Part shown: one piece after another, positions 8,069-16,978 of the stretch | Numbering within the stretch: the stretch's first letter is position 1 | Layout: every line of letters begins with the position of its first letter | NCBI GenBank assembly: GCA_016709675.1 | Contig: JADJMH010000034.1 | Span: forward strand, 124,001 to 188,000 | Reading direction: 5' to 3' | Source of the DNA: Candidatus Accumulibacter proximus | GTDB taxonomy: Bacteria > Pseudomonadota > Gammaproteobacteria > Burkholderiales > Rhodocyclaceae | Length of the DNA: 64,000 bases | Program-made: the position numbers and the translations under genes | Notes under the pieces: generated by a model | Told to the model about the DNA's origin: nothing | Databases searched by the model: none | Seen by the model: the letters and a program-made list of their open reading frames with translations, nothing else

Positions 8069-10419
8069 CCGACAATCCGACCGAAACCACACCGCTGCCC
8101 TGGGGCGATGGCCCCTACAGTATCAAGCGCCATGGCACCACCCTCACCACCTGCGACAGCGAGCCGGTGCAAACGCCAGGGTGTATCCAGGCGCACGGCG
8201 CGCTGCTGGTGGTGCGACTCGGTGACCTGACGATTCTGCAGGTAAGCGAGAACACCGGCCAGCATCTGGGTGAGTCGCCGGAGCAATTGCTGGGTCAGCC
8301 CGTTGCGCGGGTCGTCGGATCGGCAAACGAAGCGTGTCTGCGCGAGATGCTGGGGCGCGAGTCGCTTGCCGGTAGCGCAGCCTACGCTTTCACGCTGCCG
8401 GCGCGCGAGGGCAGAAGCCCACTGGATGTTTGCCTGCACACCGTTGAAGGCGTCGCCGTGCTGGAGTTCGAGTCCACCGGCAGGGTCGCAGGGCAGGGGG
8501 ACGCCAATTTTTTCGGGTTGCTGACCTCGGCGGTCAGCCGCCTGCAAGCCGCCGACGGCCTGCGCGAATTCTGCCAGCGCGTGACCGACGAAGTGCGTAG
8601 CATTACCGGGCTCGACCGCGTGATGGTTTACCGCTTCCATCCTGACAACCACGGTGAGGTGTTCGCCGAGAGCAAGCGCGAGGACCTGCACCCCTGGCTG
8701 GGGCTGCATTACCCCGAGAGCGATATTCCCAAACCAGCACGGGAGATCTACAAAAACCTGTGGATTCGGCCGCTGCCGAATGCCGCCGGAACGCTGGTGG
8801 AACTGGTTCCGCTCGCCAACCCCGACTCCGGCCGTCCGCTCAACATGACCCATTGCGCGCTGCGCGGAGCCTCGGTCATGTATACCGAGTACCTGGCGAA
8901 CATGGGCGTCGCGGCATCGCTGACGATGCCGATCCTGGTCGATGGCGAGCTTTGGGGCTTGATTGCCTGTCATCACCTGGTACCGGTGCACTTCCCGCAC
9001 CAGGTCCGCGCCGCGTGTGAACTGCTGGCTCAGGTCGCGTCGCTGCAACTCAAGTCGGCGGAGCGCAACGAGCAACTCGCTTATCGCCTGAAGCTGGAGC
9101 GTGTACACCAGCAACTGGTCGCCATCGCTGCGCAGGAGGGTGATCTGATGGCCTTGTCGGACCGCCATCCGTCCTTGCTCGACGCGATCGACGCCGGCGG
9201 CGCCGCCCTCTATCACCTGGACCGTTGGTGGTGCGCGGGCATCACGCCGGGTGTGGCGCAGCTCGATGCGCTGGCCGGGTGGCTTGACCAACGTCCTGAA
9301 TTTGCTTCGACGACGCGGCCGGCGTTCGTCACCGATTCGCTCGCCCGCGACTATCCGGCTGGCGCCGAGATCGCGGATGTCGCCAGCGGCGTACTGGCAG
9401 TGCGGGTCTCGCACCGGCGGCGCGATCTCATCCTCTGGTTCCGGCCAGAGACGCTGCAGACAGTGAACTGGGCGGGTTACCCGTACGAGAAGCTGCTCGT
9501 TACCGGACCACATGGGTCACGCCTGACACCACGCCATTCGTTCGAGCTGTTCGTCGAATCCGTCCGCGCGCGCGCTCTCCCATGGTCAACCATGGAAGTT
9601 GACGCAGCCTTGCGCCTGCGCTTTCTGGTCATGGAACTGGTCATCTCGCGCGCCGAGCGCCTGGCAGAGTTGAACGTCGATCTTACCAGCAGCAACGAGG
9701 AACTCGACGCCTTCGCCTATGTCGCCTCGCATGATCTGAAGGAGCCGTTGCGCGGCATCAACCGCTACGCGCATCAACTGCTCGAGAGCGCGCAAGCGCT
9801 CAATGCCGAGAACCGCCAGCATGTCGACAGTCTGATGCGCCTGACCCTGCGCATGGACAGCCTGCTCGATTCGCTCCTGCACTTTGCCCGCGTCGGCCGG
9901 ACGAGCCTGGAGCTCGAAACGGTAGACCTCAACGAAGTGGTCGCGGAGGCACTCGAGATGATCGGCGTGCGCCGCACGGAGCACACCTGCAGCATCGAAT
10001 TGCCGCGTCCGCTGCCCAGCATACAGAGCGACCACGTGCGCGTCCGCGAGATTTTCAGCAACCTGCTGAGCAACGCGCTCAAGTACAACCGTCAGGTTTG
10101 CCCCAGGATCGAGGTAGGCTATCTGGCGCCGGACGAAGCCGGCGCGCGCCCGAATGCGCCCGCCGATGCCAATGAGCACGCCATCTATTACGTGCGCGAC
10201 GACGGGATCGGCATCGAGCGGCGGCACTTCGACCAGATCTTTCGCATGTTCAAGCGGCTGCATGGTCGCGACGAGTTTGGCGGCGGTGTCGGCGCCGGAC
10301 TGACCATCGTCCAGAAACTGGTTCAGCGCCACGGTGGCCGCATCTGGCTCGATTCGACCGAAGGTGTCGGCAGCACCTTCTATTTCACCCTGCCGTGCCC
10401 GCACCAGGCCCGGCCATGA
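8065..10419 (+). CDS. bphP: Bacteriophytochrome histidine kinase
   Basis: Red/far-red photoreceptor with PAS-GAF-PHY-HisKA-HATPase order. The N-terminal TTCDSEPVQTPGCIQAHG holds the Cys (about residue 30) that carries biliverdin in bacteriophytochromes. The GAF domain has the hallmark HYPESDIPKPAR. The kinase has the phytochrome-type ASHDLKEPLRGI with its His near 556, then NLLSNALKYN and GVGAGLTIV. ATG 8065 is chosen because it overlaps the heme oxygenase stop; ATG 8026, 13 codons upstream, is an alternative. It lacks a fused receiver. The next gene, overlapping by ATGA, is a single-domain response regulator that is its likely partner. Confidence 0.93.
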   Translation: MTDNPTETTPLPWGDGPYSIKRHGTTLTTCDSEPVQTPGCIQAHGALLVVRLGDLTILQVSENTGQHLGESPEQLLGQPVARVVGSANEACLREMLGRESLAGSAAYAFTLPAREGRSPLDVCLHTVEGVAVLEFESTGRVAGQGDANFFGLLTSAVSRLQAADGLREFCQRVTDEVRSITGLDRVMVYRFHPDNHGEVFAESKREDLHPWLGLHYPESDIPKPAREIYKNLWIRPLPNAAGTLVELVPLANPDSGRPLNMTHCALRGASVMYTEYLANMGVAASLTMPILVDGELWGLIACHHLVPVHFPHQVRAACELLAQVASLQLKSAERNEQLAYRLKLERVHQQLVAIAAQEGDLMALSDRHPSLLDAIDAGGAALYHLDRWWCAGITPGVAQLDALAGWLDQRPEFASTTRPAFVTDSLARDYPAGAEIADVASGVLAVRVSHRRRDLILWFRPETLQTVNWAGYPYEKLLVTGPHGSRLTPRHSFELFVESVRARALPWSTMEVDAALRLRFLVMELVISRAERLAELNVDLTSSNEELDAFAYVASHDLKEPLRGINRYAHQLLESAQALNAENRQHVDSLMRLTLRMDSLLDSLLHFARVGRTSLELETVDLNEVVAEALEMIGVRRTEHTCSIELPRPLPSIQSDHVRVREIFSNLLSNALKYNRQVCPRIEVGYLAPDEAGARPNAPADANEHAIYYVRDDGIGIERRHFDQIFRMFKRLHGRDEFGGGVGAGLTIVQKLVQRHGGRIWLDSTEGVGSTFYFTLPCPHQARP

Positions 10420-10841
10420 TGCGCGCGCGCCATATTCTCGTCGTCGAGGATTCCGACGAGGATTTTGCAACCGTGCTTGATGCGGTGCGGCGCGCTGGTG
10501 TGCCCGATGACATCCGCCGTGCCACCTCCGGTGACGAGTGCCTGCAGCAGTTGCGCTTGTCTGCGCTGAAGCATGACGCCCTCCCGGCACTCGTCCTGCT
10601 GGACCTGAACACTCCCAAGGGCGATGGCCGCGACGCCTTGCGGGAAATCAAGCAGGACGACCGCCTGCGCGCCCTGCCGCTGGTGGTGTTGACGACCTCG
10701 GCGAATCCGCGTGATCTGCGTTTCTGCTACGCCAGCGGCGCCAACGCGTATCACGTCAAACCGGTGCAATACCGGGATCACCTGAGAATCCTGGAACAGA
10801 TCTTCGACTACTGGTTGAAGAGCGCCGTTTTGCCCAACTGA
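10416..10841 (+). CDS. Single-domain response regulator paired with the phytochrome
   Basis: A 141-residue CheY-like receiver. The acidic pocket is ILVVEDSDED, the phospho-Asp is in LVLLDLNTPKGDG, and the conserved Thr and Lys are in VVLTTSAN and YHVKPVQY. This LNTPKGDG form is typical of Rcp1-type regulators of phytochromes. ATG 10416 overlaps the bphP stop (ATGA). There is no output domain, so it would act by phosphotransfer or protein contact. Confidence 0.9.
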   Translation: MMRARHILVVEDSDEDFATVLDAVRRAGVPDDIRRATSGDECLQQLRLSALKHDALPALVLLDLNTPKGDGRDALREIKQDDRLRALPLVVLTTSANPRDLRFCYASGANAYHVKPVQYRDHLRILEQIFDYWLKSAVLPN

Positions 10842-10857
10842 ACCAGACTTCAGCAAG

Positions 10858-12876
10858 ATGAAGAACCAGCTCTGGCACATTCTGATCATCGACGACAGCC
10901 CGGACGATCGAGCCGATCTCCGGCAGATGCTGCTGCGCGGCTCGGATCGGCGTTATCGCTTCAGCGAGGCGGAACTGGGGGCCGACGGCCTGCGTCAATT
11001 GCAGCAAACGCGCGAGGACCCCTACGATTGCATCCTGCTTGACTATTCCCTGCCGGACATGAACGCGGAGGAGCTGCTGGCGGCCTTCTGTGCTGGCGCG
11101 GATTTGCCCCCGTGCCCGGTGGTGGTGGTCACCGGGTCCGGCAGAGCGGATGGCCGCAAGTTGCTCCGTGCTGGTGCGCAGGACTACATCGGCAAGGACT
11201 GGACGACACCCGAAAGCCTGACACGCGCAGTCGAAAACTCCAGGGAACGTTTCGCCTTGCTGGCTGATCGCGCTGAGGCGAGGGAAGTGCTACGGACCGA
11301 GCGTGAGCGGCTCGATCTGGCGCTCACCTACGGGAACATGGGCATTTATGAGTGGCACATGGTGGACGACAGGCTCTGGTGGTCAGCCGAGCTTTACCGC
11401 GTGTTCGGCGTCACGCCGGAGACTTTCATCCCGACACTTGACACATTCAGCGCGCTGCTCCATCCGGATGACCGGGAAGTTTTCTGGCAGAACGTCGCCG
11501 AATCGATTGCGCAACGCCAACCGTTCCTGAACGAGTTTCGCATCGTGCCTCCGGACGGCAAGGTGCGATGGATCGCCGACCGCGGACAGACGGAATACGA
11601 CGCCGAGGGGCGGGGTTTGCGCCACTTCGGCGTGGCGTTCGATGTCACCGAGGGCAAGGTCGCCGAGGCGAAGCTGATCGAGGCCAAAGTCGCGGCCGAA
11701 ATAGCCAACAACGCCAAGTCCGATTTCCTCTCCAGCATGAGTCATGAGCTGCGCACGCCGCTGCATGCCATCCTCGGTTTCGCCCAGTTGATCGATTTGG
11801 CTTCGCCGCCGCCAACACCCGCGCAGAAGCGAAGCATCGATCAAGTTCTCAAGGCCGGGTGGCACCTGCTGGGGCTGATCAACGAAGTTCTCGATCTGGC
11901 GCTGATCGAGTCCGGGAAGCTGTCGCTGTCGATGGAACCGGTCGCGCTGGCCGAGGTCCTGCGCGATTGCGAGGCCATGGTGGAACCAGAAGCGCAAAAG
12001 CATGGCATCAGCGTGGCCTTCGCACCCTTCGAAGCCGGTTGCTCGGTCGATGCTGACCCGACACGGGTGAAACAGGTGATCATCAACCTGCTGTCCAACG
12101 CAATCAAGTACAACAAACCCGGCGGCGCGGTTTGCGTGACGTGCGCCCCGAGCCCGCCGGAGTCGATGCGTATCAGCGTTCGCGATACCGGCGAGGGCCT
12201 GACCCCCGGGCAGCTGGCGCAACTCTTCCAGCCATTCAATCGTCTGGGTCAAAAGGTGCCGGGCGAAGAAGGTACCGGCATCGGCCTGGTGGTCTGCAAG
12301 AGGCTGGTGGATGCAATGAACGGCAGGATTGGCGTTGACAGCACGGTTGGCCAGGGCAGCGTCTTCTGGGTCGAACTCAAGCTGACGACTGAAGCGCAAG
12401 CCGCCAGCTACGCCGCTGAACCAACGGGGCTCGTCCAGGAGGCGCAAGTTCTCGGTGAGGCACCCCTGCACACCCTGCTCTACGTCGAGGACAACCCGGC
12501 CAATCTGCTGCTGGTCGAGGAAATCCTTCTGCGCCGCAGCGATATCCACCTGTTGAGTGCGCGCAACGCCAACCAGGGCATCAGGCTGGCGCGCTCCTTT
12601 CTGCCGGATGTCATCCTGATGGACGTCAATCTGCCTGACATCAGCGGCAGCAGCGCGCTGAAAATCCTGGCGGACGATCCGGCAACGGCGCATATCCCGG
12701 TGCTCGCCCTGAGTGCCGACGCCAATCCCGGCGATATCGAAAAAGGTCTGCTGGCAGGCTTCTTCCGTTATCTCACCAAGCCGATCAAGGTCAACGAGTT
12801 CATGAAAACGCTGGACGTGGCCTTGAGATCCGCGAAAACAGACGCTGCCGTCGCAGCCAAAGAGGAAGAAGTCTGA
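10858..12876 (+). CDS. Hybrid kinase: REC-PAS-HisKA-HATPase-REC (672 aa)
   Basis: Soluble hybrid kinase 16 bp after the response regulator. The N-terminal receiver (IIDDSPDD; LLDYSLPDM, Asp ~61) could accept phosphate from another kinase. A PAS/PAC domain follows (YGNMGIYEWHMVDDRLWWS), then HisKA (SSMSHELRTPLHAILGFAQL, His ~296), the ATPase domain (NLLSNAIKYN, GTGIGLVVCKR), and a C-terminal receiver (VEDNPANLLLVE; ILMDVNLPDISG, Asp ~587). The kinase and C-terminal receiver are close paralogues of those at 4264 and 22473. The stop overlaps the next start by 1 base (TGATG). Confidence 0.92.
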   Translation: MKNQLWHILIIDDSPDDRADLRQMLLRGSDRRYRFSEAELGADGLRQLQQTREDPYDCILLDYSLPDMNAEELLAAFCAGADLPPCPVVVVTGSGRADGRKLLRAGAQDYIGKDWTTPESLTRAVENSRERFALLADRAEAREVLRTERERLDLALTYGNMGIYEWHMVDDRLWWSAELYRVFGVTPETFIPTLDTFSALLHPDDREVFWQNVAESIAQRQPFLNEFRIVPPDGKVRWIADRGQTEYDAEGRGLRHFGVAFDVTEGKVAEAKLIEAKVAAEIANNAKSDFLSSMSHELRTPLHAILGFAQLIDLASPPPTPAQKRSIDQVLKAGWHLLGLINEVLDLALIESGKLSLSMEPVALAEVLRDCEAMVEPEAQKHGISVAFAPFEAGCSVDADPTRVKQVIINLLSNAIKYNKPGGAVCVTCAPSPPESMRISVRDTGEGLTPGQLAQLFQPFNRLGQKVPGEEGTGIGLVVCKRLVDAMNGRIGVDSTVGQGSVFWVELKLTTEAQAASYAAEPTGLVQEAQVLGEAPLHTLLYVEDNPANLLLVEEILLRRSDIHLLSARNANQGIRLARSFLPDVILMDVNLPDISGSSALKILADDPATAHIPVLALSADANPGDIEKGLLAGFFRYLTKPIKVNEFMKTLDVALRSAKTDAAVAAKEEEV

Positions 12877-13706
12877 TGATTACCGCGCGCGAAATCCTTG
12901 CAGCCAGCATCCTGATCGTTGACGATCAGGAGTCCAATATCCTCTTGCTCGAGCAAATGCTGGATGAGGCCGGCTACACATCCATTGCTTCGACGATGGA
13001 TCCGAGCGAGGTGTGTACGCTGCACCGCAAGCATCGCTACGACCTGATCCTGCTTGACCTGCAGATGCCCGGCATGGATGGCTTTCAGGTCATGGAAGCC
13101 CTGAAGACCAACGAGGAAGAGGCCTACCTGCCGGTGCTCGTGATCACTGCCCAGCCGGGCCACAAGCTGCGCGCCCTCCAGGCCGGCGCCAGGGATTTCA
13201 TCAGCAAGCCCTTCGATCTGGTGGAAGTGCAGATGCGCATCCGCAACATGCTGGAAGTCCGCTTGCTGTACAAGAAACTCGCCGAGTACAACGCCATTCT
13301 CGAACAGACGGTGCAGGAACGCACCGCCGAACTGCGCGAAAGCGAAGCCCGGTATCGCAGCCTGACCGAACTGGCCTCGGACTGGTATTGGGAACAGGAC
13401 GAGAACATGAATTTCACCAAGGTCTCGGGTCCCGTCCTGGAGATGCTCGGCATCCGGGTCGGCCCCCTGCTGGGCGAATCGGTTGGTCTTGAGGACGCCG
13501 GCTGGGATGAGTCGGAGCGTGCCGTGCTGCAGGCGGCCATTGCCGCCCGGCAACCGTTCCTTGATTTTCTTTTCCACCGCGTCAACGCGGATGGCTCGCA
13601 ACAGCAGTTCCGGGTGAGCGGCGAGCCAATGTTCAACCGTTCCTGCCGCTTCATCGGTTACCGCGGAATCGGGGTTGAAGTCACCAGCAAGAACGAGAAC
13701 CCGTGA
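12876..13706 (+). CDS. Response regulator with REC and PAS domains (276 aa)
   Basis: Receiver with phospho-Asp in LILLDLQMPGMDGFQVMEAL and Lys in ISKPFDLVE, then a coiled linker (YNAILEQTVQERTAELRESE) and a PAS domain (LASDWYWEQDENMNFTKVSG). Related proteins usually continue into GGDEF/EAL or kinase output; this one stops after the PAS, so it is either a signalling adaptor or a truncated form. It is the last member of the overlapping photosensory set. Confidence 0.88.
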   Translation: MITAREILAASILIVDDQESNILLLEQMLDEAGYTSIASTMDPSEVCTLHRKHRYDLILLDLQMPGMDGFQVMEALKTNEEEAYLPVLVITAQPGHKLRALQAGARDFISKPFDLVEVQMRIRNMLEVRLLYKKLAEYNAILEQTVQERTAELRESEARYRSLTELASDWYWEQDENMNFTKVSGPVLEMLGIRVGPLLGESVGLEDAGWDESERAVLQAAIAARQPFLDFLFHRVNADGSQQQFRVSGEPMFNRSCRFIGYRGIGVEVTSKNENP

Positions 13707-13721
13707 TCTGGACGCGCCGCG

Positions 13722-14465
13722 ATGCCAACACCTCATAGTCCGCAGCAAAACCATCTTCTCGCCGCCCTGCCGACGGCGGAGTTCGAAGCCCTGGCGACGC
13801 ATCTGGAACTGGTTCCGATGCGGCTTGGCGACATGCTCTACGAACCGGGCAGACAGTTGTCGCACGCCTATTTCCCGACGACATCGATCGTTTCGCTGCA
13901 TTACGTGATGGCGTCGGGCGCGTCGGCCGAATCGGCCGGCGTGGGCAATGAAGGTGTCGTCGGCGTGGCGTTGTTCATGGGGGGAGACACCACGCCAAGC
14001 TCGGCCGTGGTGCAGACCGCCGGCCACGCTTATCGGCTGGAGGCCCGCGTTCTGAAGCAGGAATTCAGCCGGGCGGGCTCGCTGCAAGCCTTGTTGCTGC
14101 GTTACACGCAGGCGTTGATGACGCAGATGGCGCAGATCGCGGCCTGCAATCGCCACCATTCGGTGGAACAGCAACTCTGCCGCTGGCTGTTGATGACGCT
14201 CGACCGCCTGCCGGGCAACGAGCTGGTGATGACTCAGGAACTGATCTCCGGCATGCTCGGGGTACGCCGAGAAGGGATTACCGAAGCCGCCGGGAGATTG
14301 CAGCGAGACGGTCTCATTCTCTATCGCCGGGGTCACATCACGGTGCTTGATCGCCGCGGCCTCGAGAAGCACGCCTGCGAGTGCTACGCCGTGGTGAGCA
14401 ATGAATTGATCCGCCTGCTGTCCGATGTGCAGCATCGTCAGAGCATCTCCTCGCTGGCAGACTGA
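13722..14465 (+). CDS. Crp/Fnr-family transcription regulator
   Basis: A 247-residue regulator with an N-terminal cyclic-nucleotide-type beta-roll (MRLGDMLYEPGRQLSHAYFP) and a C-terminal winged helix (HTH_Crp type). The recognition region is SGMLGVRREGITEAAGRLQ, followed by the wing GLILYRRGHITVLDR. It lacks the N-terminal Cys cluster of Fnr, so it is not an iron-sulfur sensor. The effector is unknown. It begins 15 bp after the REC-PAS gene and may be co-transcribed. The family binds dyad-symmetric sites; the repeated dyad motif in this window, including one 93 bp beyond its own stop, is a plausible but unproven target. Confidence 0.88.
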   Translation: MPTPHSPQQNHLLAALPTAEFEALATHLELVPMRLGDMLYEPGRQLSHAYFPTTSIVSLHYVMASGASAESAGVGNEGVVGVALFMGGDTTPSSAVVQTAGHAYRLEARVLKQEFSRAGSLQALLLRYTQALMTQMAQIAACNRHHSVEQQLCRWLLMTLDRLPGNELVMTQELISGMLGVRREGITEAAGRLQRDGLILYRRGHITVLDRRGLEKHACECYAVVSNELIRLLSDVQHRQSISSLAD

Positions 14466-14557
14466 CCTGCGGCCAGCGCGAGCCCTCAGCCTCATGCAAC
14501 CGTGAGCACGGCATCCTGACCGCCAGGCGGTCGGTGTTGAGCAAGCAACGCCACTTA

Positions 14558-14573
14558 TGTTCGCCAGCGGACA
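14558..14573 (+). promoter_or_regulatory. Dyad motif, copy 4 (upstream of CX10C-repeat gene)
   Basis: TGTTCGCCAGCGGACA followed by GA, 170 bp upstream of the start at 14744. Confidence 0.6.
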
Positions 14574-14743
14574 GACAGGGGCGCAGCTGCGGCCTAAGCT
14601 GACCCATCCGAGTCGAAAGGGGCGTTTCTGCAGTGGGCTGCCAGGCAGCCGTTGCAGCCCGCGCGCTCCTGGCGAAGACACGTGTATGCACCGCGATGCT
14701 TGCCAAAGCATTGCTCCTCAACTCATCAGATGAAGGAACGACA

Positions 14744-15355
14744 ATGAACAGAATCCAAATGAACGCGCTGGCGCTGGCAGTCAGTCTCGGTTTCAGTGCC
14801 GGCGCCATGGCAGAAAACATGTCGAAGGCCGATTACTCGACGGCAAAAGACAAGATCGCGGCCGAGTACAAGTCGGGCAAGGCGGCGTGCAATTCGCTCT
14901 CCGCCAATGCCAAGGATGTCTGCGTCGCGCAGGCCAAGGGTGTACAGAAGGTGGCACGCGCCGATCTTGACGCCAGCTACAAGCCCAGCACGAAAGCCCA
15001 TTACGAGGCGCGTGTCGCCAAAGCCGAAGCTGACTATGGGGTCGCCAGGGAAAAGTGCGACGACTTGTCCGGCAACGCGAAGGACGTGTGCGTGAAGGAA
15101 GCGAAAGCGGCCGAGACGACCGCCAAGGCTGACGCCAAAGCACAGATGAAGACGGCCAACGCGAACGCTTCGGCCAAGGAGACTTCGAGCGATGCGCGCA
15201 GCAAGGCGAGCAGCGAGAAGGCCGACGCCCGCAAGGACGCGACAGCGGACAAGGTCGACGCGCAGTACTCCGTGGCGAAGGAAAAGTGCGACGCCATGGC
15301 CGGTGCCGCCAAGGATGACTGTCTGGCCAAGGCGAAAGCCAGCGCGGGCAAGTAG
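14744..15355 (+). CDS. Exported protein with three CX10C repeats (203 aa)
   Basis: A signal peptide is clear (ALALAVSLGFSAGAMA, then ENMSK). The mature part is Ala/Lys rich and has three units of the form C-x10-C: CNSLSANAKDVC, CDDLSGNAKDVC and CDAMAGAAKDDC, each preceded by a Tyr-containing helix and followed by Lys/Ala repeats. The paired cysteines suggest disulfide-linked helical hairpins in the periplasm. ATG 14744 follows AAGGA. I do not recognise a named family. A two-unit relative lies at 16935-17400. The dyad motif precedes it. Confidence 0.8.
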   Translation: MNRIQMNALALAVSLGFSAGAMAENMSKADYSTAKDKIAAEYKSGKAACNSLSANAKDVCVAQAKGVQKVARADLDASYKPSTKAHYEARVAKAEADYGVAREKCDDLSGNAKDVCVKEAKAAETTAKADAKAQMKTANANASAKETSSDARSKASSEKADARKDATADKVDAQYSVAKEKCDAMAGAAKDDCLAKAKASAGK

Positions 15356-15420
15356 TCAGCGACACTCGCCCCGGCACGAAGCGGTGAAAACACAAGCTTT
15401 GACAATGAGGAGGTAATACC

Positions 15421-15636
15421 ATGAAGACAAGACAGAGACTTACACTCGGCGCAGTTGCCGCAGCGTTGCTGCTCGGCGTGGCAGGGTGTTCCGGGATGTC
15501 GGCGCAGGACAAGAACACCGCTGTCGGCGCTGGCGTGGGTGCCGTCGGAGGCGCGGTTCTGACCGGTGGTAGCGCGGTGGGAACCGTGGGGGGTGCAGCC
15601 GTCGGCGGCGTCATCGGCCACGAAGTCAGCAAGTAG
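15421..15636 (+). CDS. Glycine-zipper lipoprotein (71 aa)
   Basis: Signal peptide ending in a lipobox (LLGVAGC), then a glycine-zipper 2TM-type segment (AVGAGVGAVGGAVLTGGSAV, then AAVGGVIGHEVSK). This resembles OsmB-like outer-membrane lipoproteins induced by osmotic stress. Start fixed by GAGGAGG at 15409-15415. It follows the CX10C gene by 65 bp, likely on one transcript. Confidence 0.85.
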   Translation: MKTRQRLTLGAVAAALLLGVAGCSGMSAQDKNTAVGAGVGAVGGAVLTGGSAVGTVGGAAVGGVIGHEVSK

Positions 15637-15770
15637 AGAGGATCCGGATGCGATGCGCCTGACTTTCCCGGCCGGCGCGTCGCCATCACTCATTGCCCTG
15701 ATCCCCGGCGAGAGTCACCGACAGGCTTGCTCTTGCCGCCGGGTGAGTGGGCCACCAGGAGGTAATTCGC

Positions 15771-15968
15771 ATGTGGAACCATGGAAAGACCAGCGGCACA
15801 GCACTGGTCATCGGTGCCTTGCTTGTCGCACTCGCGGGCTGTCAGAAGCAGGAAGGACCGGCAGAGAAAGCCGGCAAGGAAGTCGACAAGGCGGCACAGA
15901 CGGTCGGCAAGCAGATCGAAAAAGCGGGTGAAAGCGTCCAGGACGCAGCCAAGGGAGAGAAGAAGTAA
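15771..15968 (+). CDS. Small lipoprotein with amphipathic helical tail (65 aa)
   Basis: Lipobox ALAGC after the hydrophobic stretch ALVIGALLVA. The mature part is a Lys/Glu/Ala-rich amphipathic helix (EKAGKEVDKAAQTVGKQIEK). ATG 15771 has AGGAGG at 15757-15762. An entericidin-like or LEA-like stress role is possible but not shown. Confidence 0.8.
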   Translation: MWNHGKTSGTALVIGALLVALAGCQKQEGPAEKAGKEVDKAAQTVGKQIEKAGESVQDAAKGEKK

Positions 15969-16187
15969 CGGACTCGTGGCTATCCGTTCAGCCAGCCGGC
16001 GGCACAGGCGCCTGCTGCCAGTCAGGACAGTCCGCAGCATTCCTCCGAACCCGAACCCGAACCCGAACCCGGGCTGCGCGCGGCGATGTGTCGCGCTCAG
16101 CCTCAGCCTGGTCGCCGCAGGCGTTTCAGGCGTTTCAGGCGAGCAACATTCAGCAAACCACTTATCCAACAACGACAAGGAATCCTC

Positions 16188-16472
16188 ATGAAATACTCGA
16201 TCATACTTTCCGCAGCACTCATCGCCATGACCGTGGCCGCCTGTGACAAAAAGCCGACGGTCGTCAATGCGCCGCCCGCGACCGTGGTGACCGTTCCGGG
16301 GCCAGCGGGTCCGGCCGGTGCCACGGGGTCAACCGGCGCAACCGGTTCCACCGGTACGAGCGGGGCGACAGGAGCAACCGGCAGCACGGGCACGACCGGA
16401 GCGACAGGTGAGCAAGGCAAGAAGGGGGGCGACACCGTGGTCGTCGTCCCCGGCCAAGCTCCGGCGCGCTGA
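16188..16472 (+). CDS. Collagen-like lipoprotein (94 aa)
   Basis: Signal sequence with lipobox TVAAC, a short linker, then about 14 uninterrupted Gly-X-Y triplets (GPAGPAGATGSTGATGSTG and on to GEQGKKG), ending with a hydrophobic patch (DTVVVVPG). Gly-X-Y tracts form triple helices, so this may be a trimeric outer-membrane-anchored rod. Start ATG 16188 follows AAGGA. The leader holds a 9-bp tandem repeat (CAGGCGTTT, 16118-16141) and a CCGAAC hexamer repeat near 16045-16071. Confidence 0.8.
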   Translation: MKYSIILSAALIAMTVAACDKKPTVVNAPPATVVTVPGPAGPAGATGSTGATGSTGTSGATGATGSTGTTGATGEQGKKGGDTVVVVPGQAPAR

Positions 16473-16792
16473 TTCACGCTGATATCCACACTGTCGCCGC
16501 GGCCCTGTGGTCCGCACGATGGCATTGTGTACAACAGACAGGGGTTCAAAGCCGGCGGCCGAGTCCCGGTCGTGCGTCTATCGGCTGATCAACTGGAAGA
16601 CCGTTTTGAGTGTCGTGTGAGCGATGGGGACCATGGCGCCGATTCCACGGTAAGCTGGACAGCGATCCGACAGCAAGGCCGGCGCGCTTGTGTCCTCGTC
16701 GCAACCGTGGGGCCTCGAACCTGGACTTGATCAGTGCCCGTGGGCGCGGTGGAAGCTCGGCCGATAGGGCGGTGGACAAGGAGGTACGCGAG
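16473..16792. other. Intergenic stretch, no supported gene
   Basis: These 320 bases hold no frame with a credible start and no good copy of the dyad motif. The only clear signal is the ribosome site AAGGAGG at 16780-16786, which serves the small frame that follows. Confidence 0.5.
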
Positions 16793-16978
16793 ATGGGGGG
16801 TAAGGTGGGTTACTTTCTCATTGGCCTGGGTGTCGCCGGCGCGCTGCGATTGCAGTTGGCAGGCCATGCATGCCGTAGCACTGGTGGATCAGCCGGCATC
16901 CACGGCAGTCGTCAAGGACTCCGCAGGGCCGCCAATGGCGTCAGGCTGGCGCACATTTTCTGCATCGCTCTCACTTAG
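16793..16978 (+). pseudogene. YtxH-type membrane protein, N-terminus only
   Basis: ATG 16793 is well placed behind AAGGAGG. The first residues MGGKVGYFLIGLGV match the start of YtxH-family small membrane proteins, but the expected continuation (a second small-residue helix followed by a Pro-Lys-Ser-Gly motif) is missing. The frame changes character to Arg/His-rich sequence and ends at 16978. Best read as a gene broken by an indel or fused to foreign sequence. Confidence 0.4.

Noticed and set aside
7900..9513. Long reverse-strand open frame (>500 codons) opposite the phytochrome gene
   Set aside because: It is antisense to a clear photoreceptor with conserved motifs; long antisense frames are expected in high-GC DNA. 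Its sequence shows no domain.
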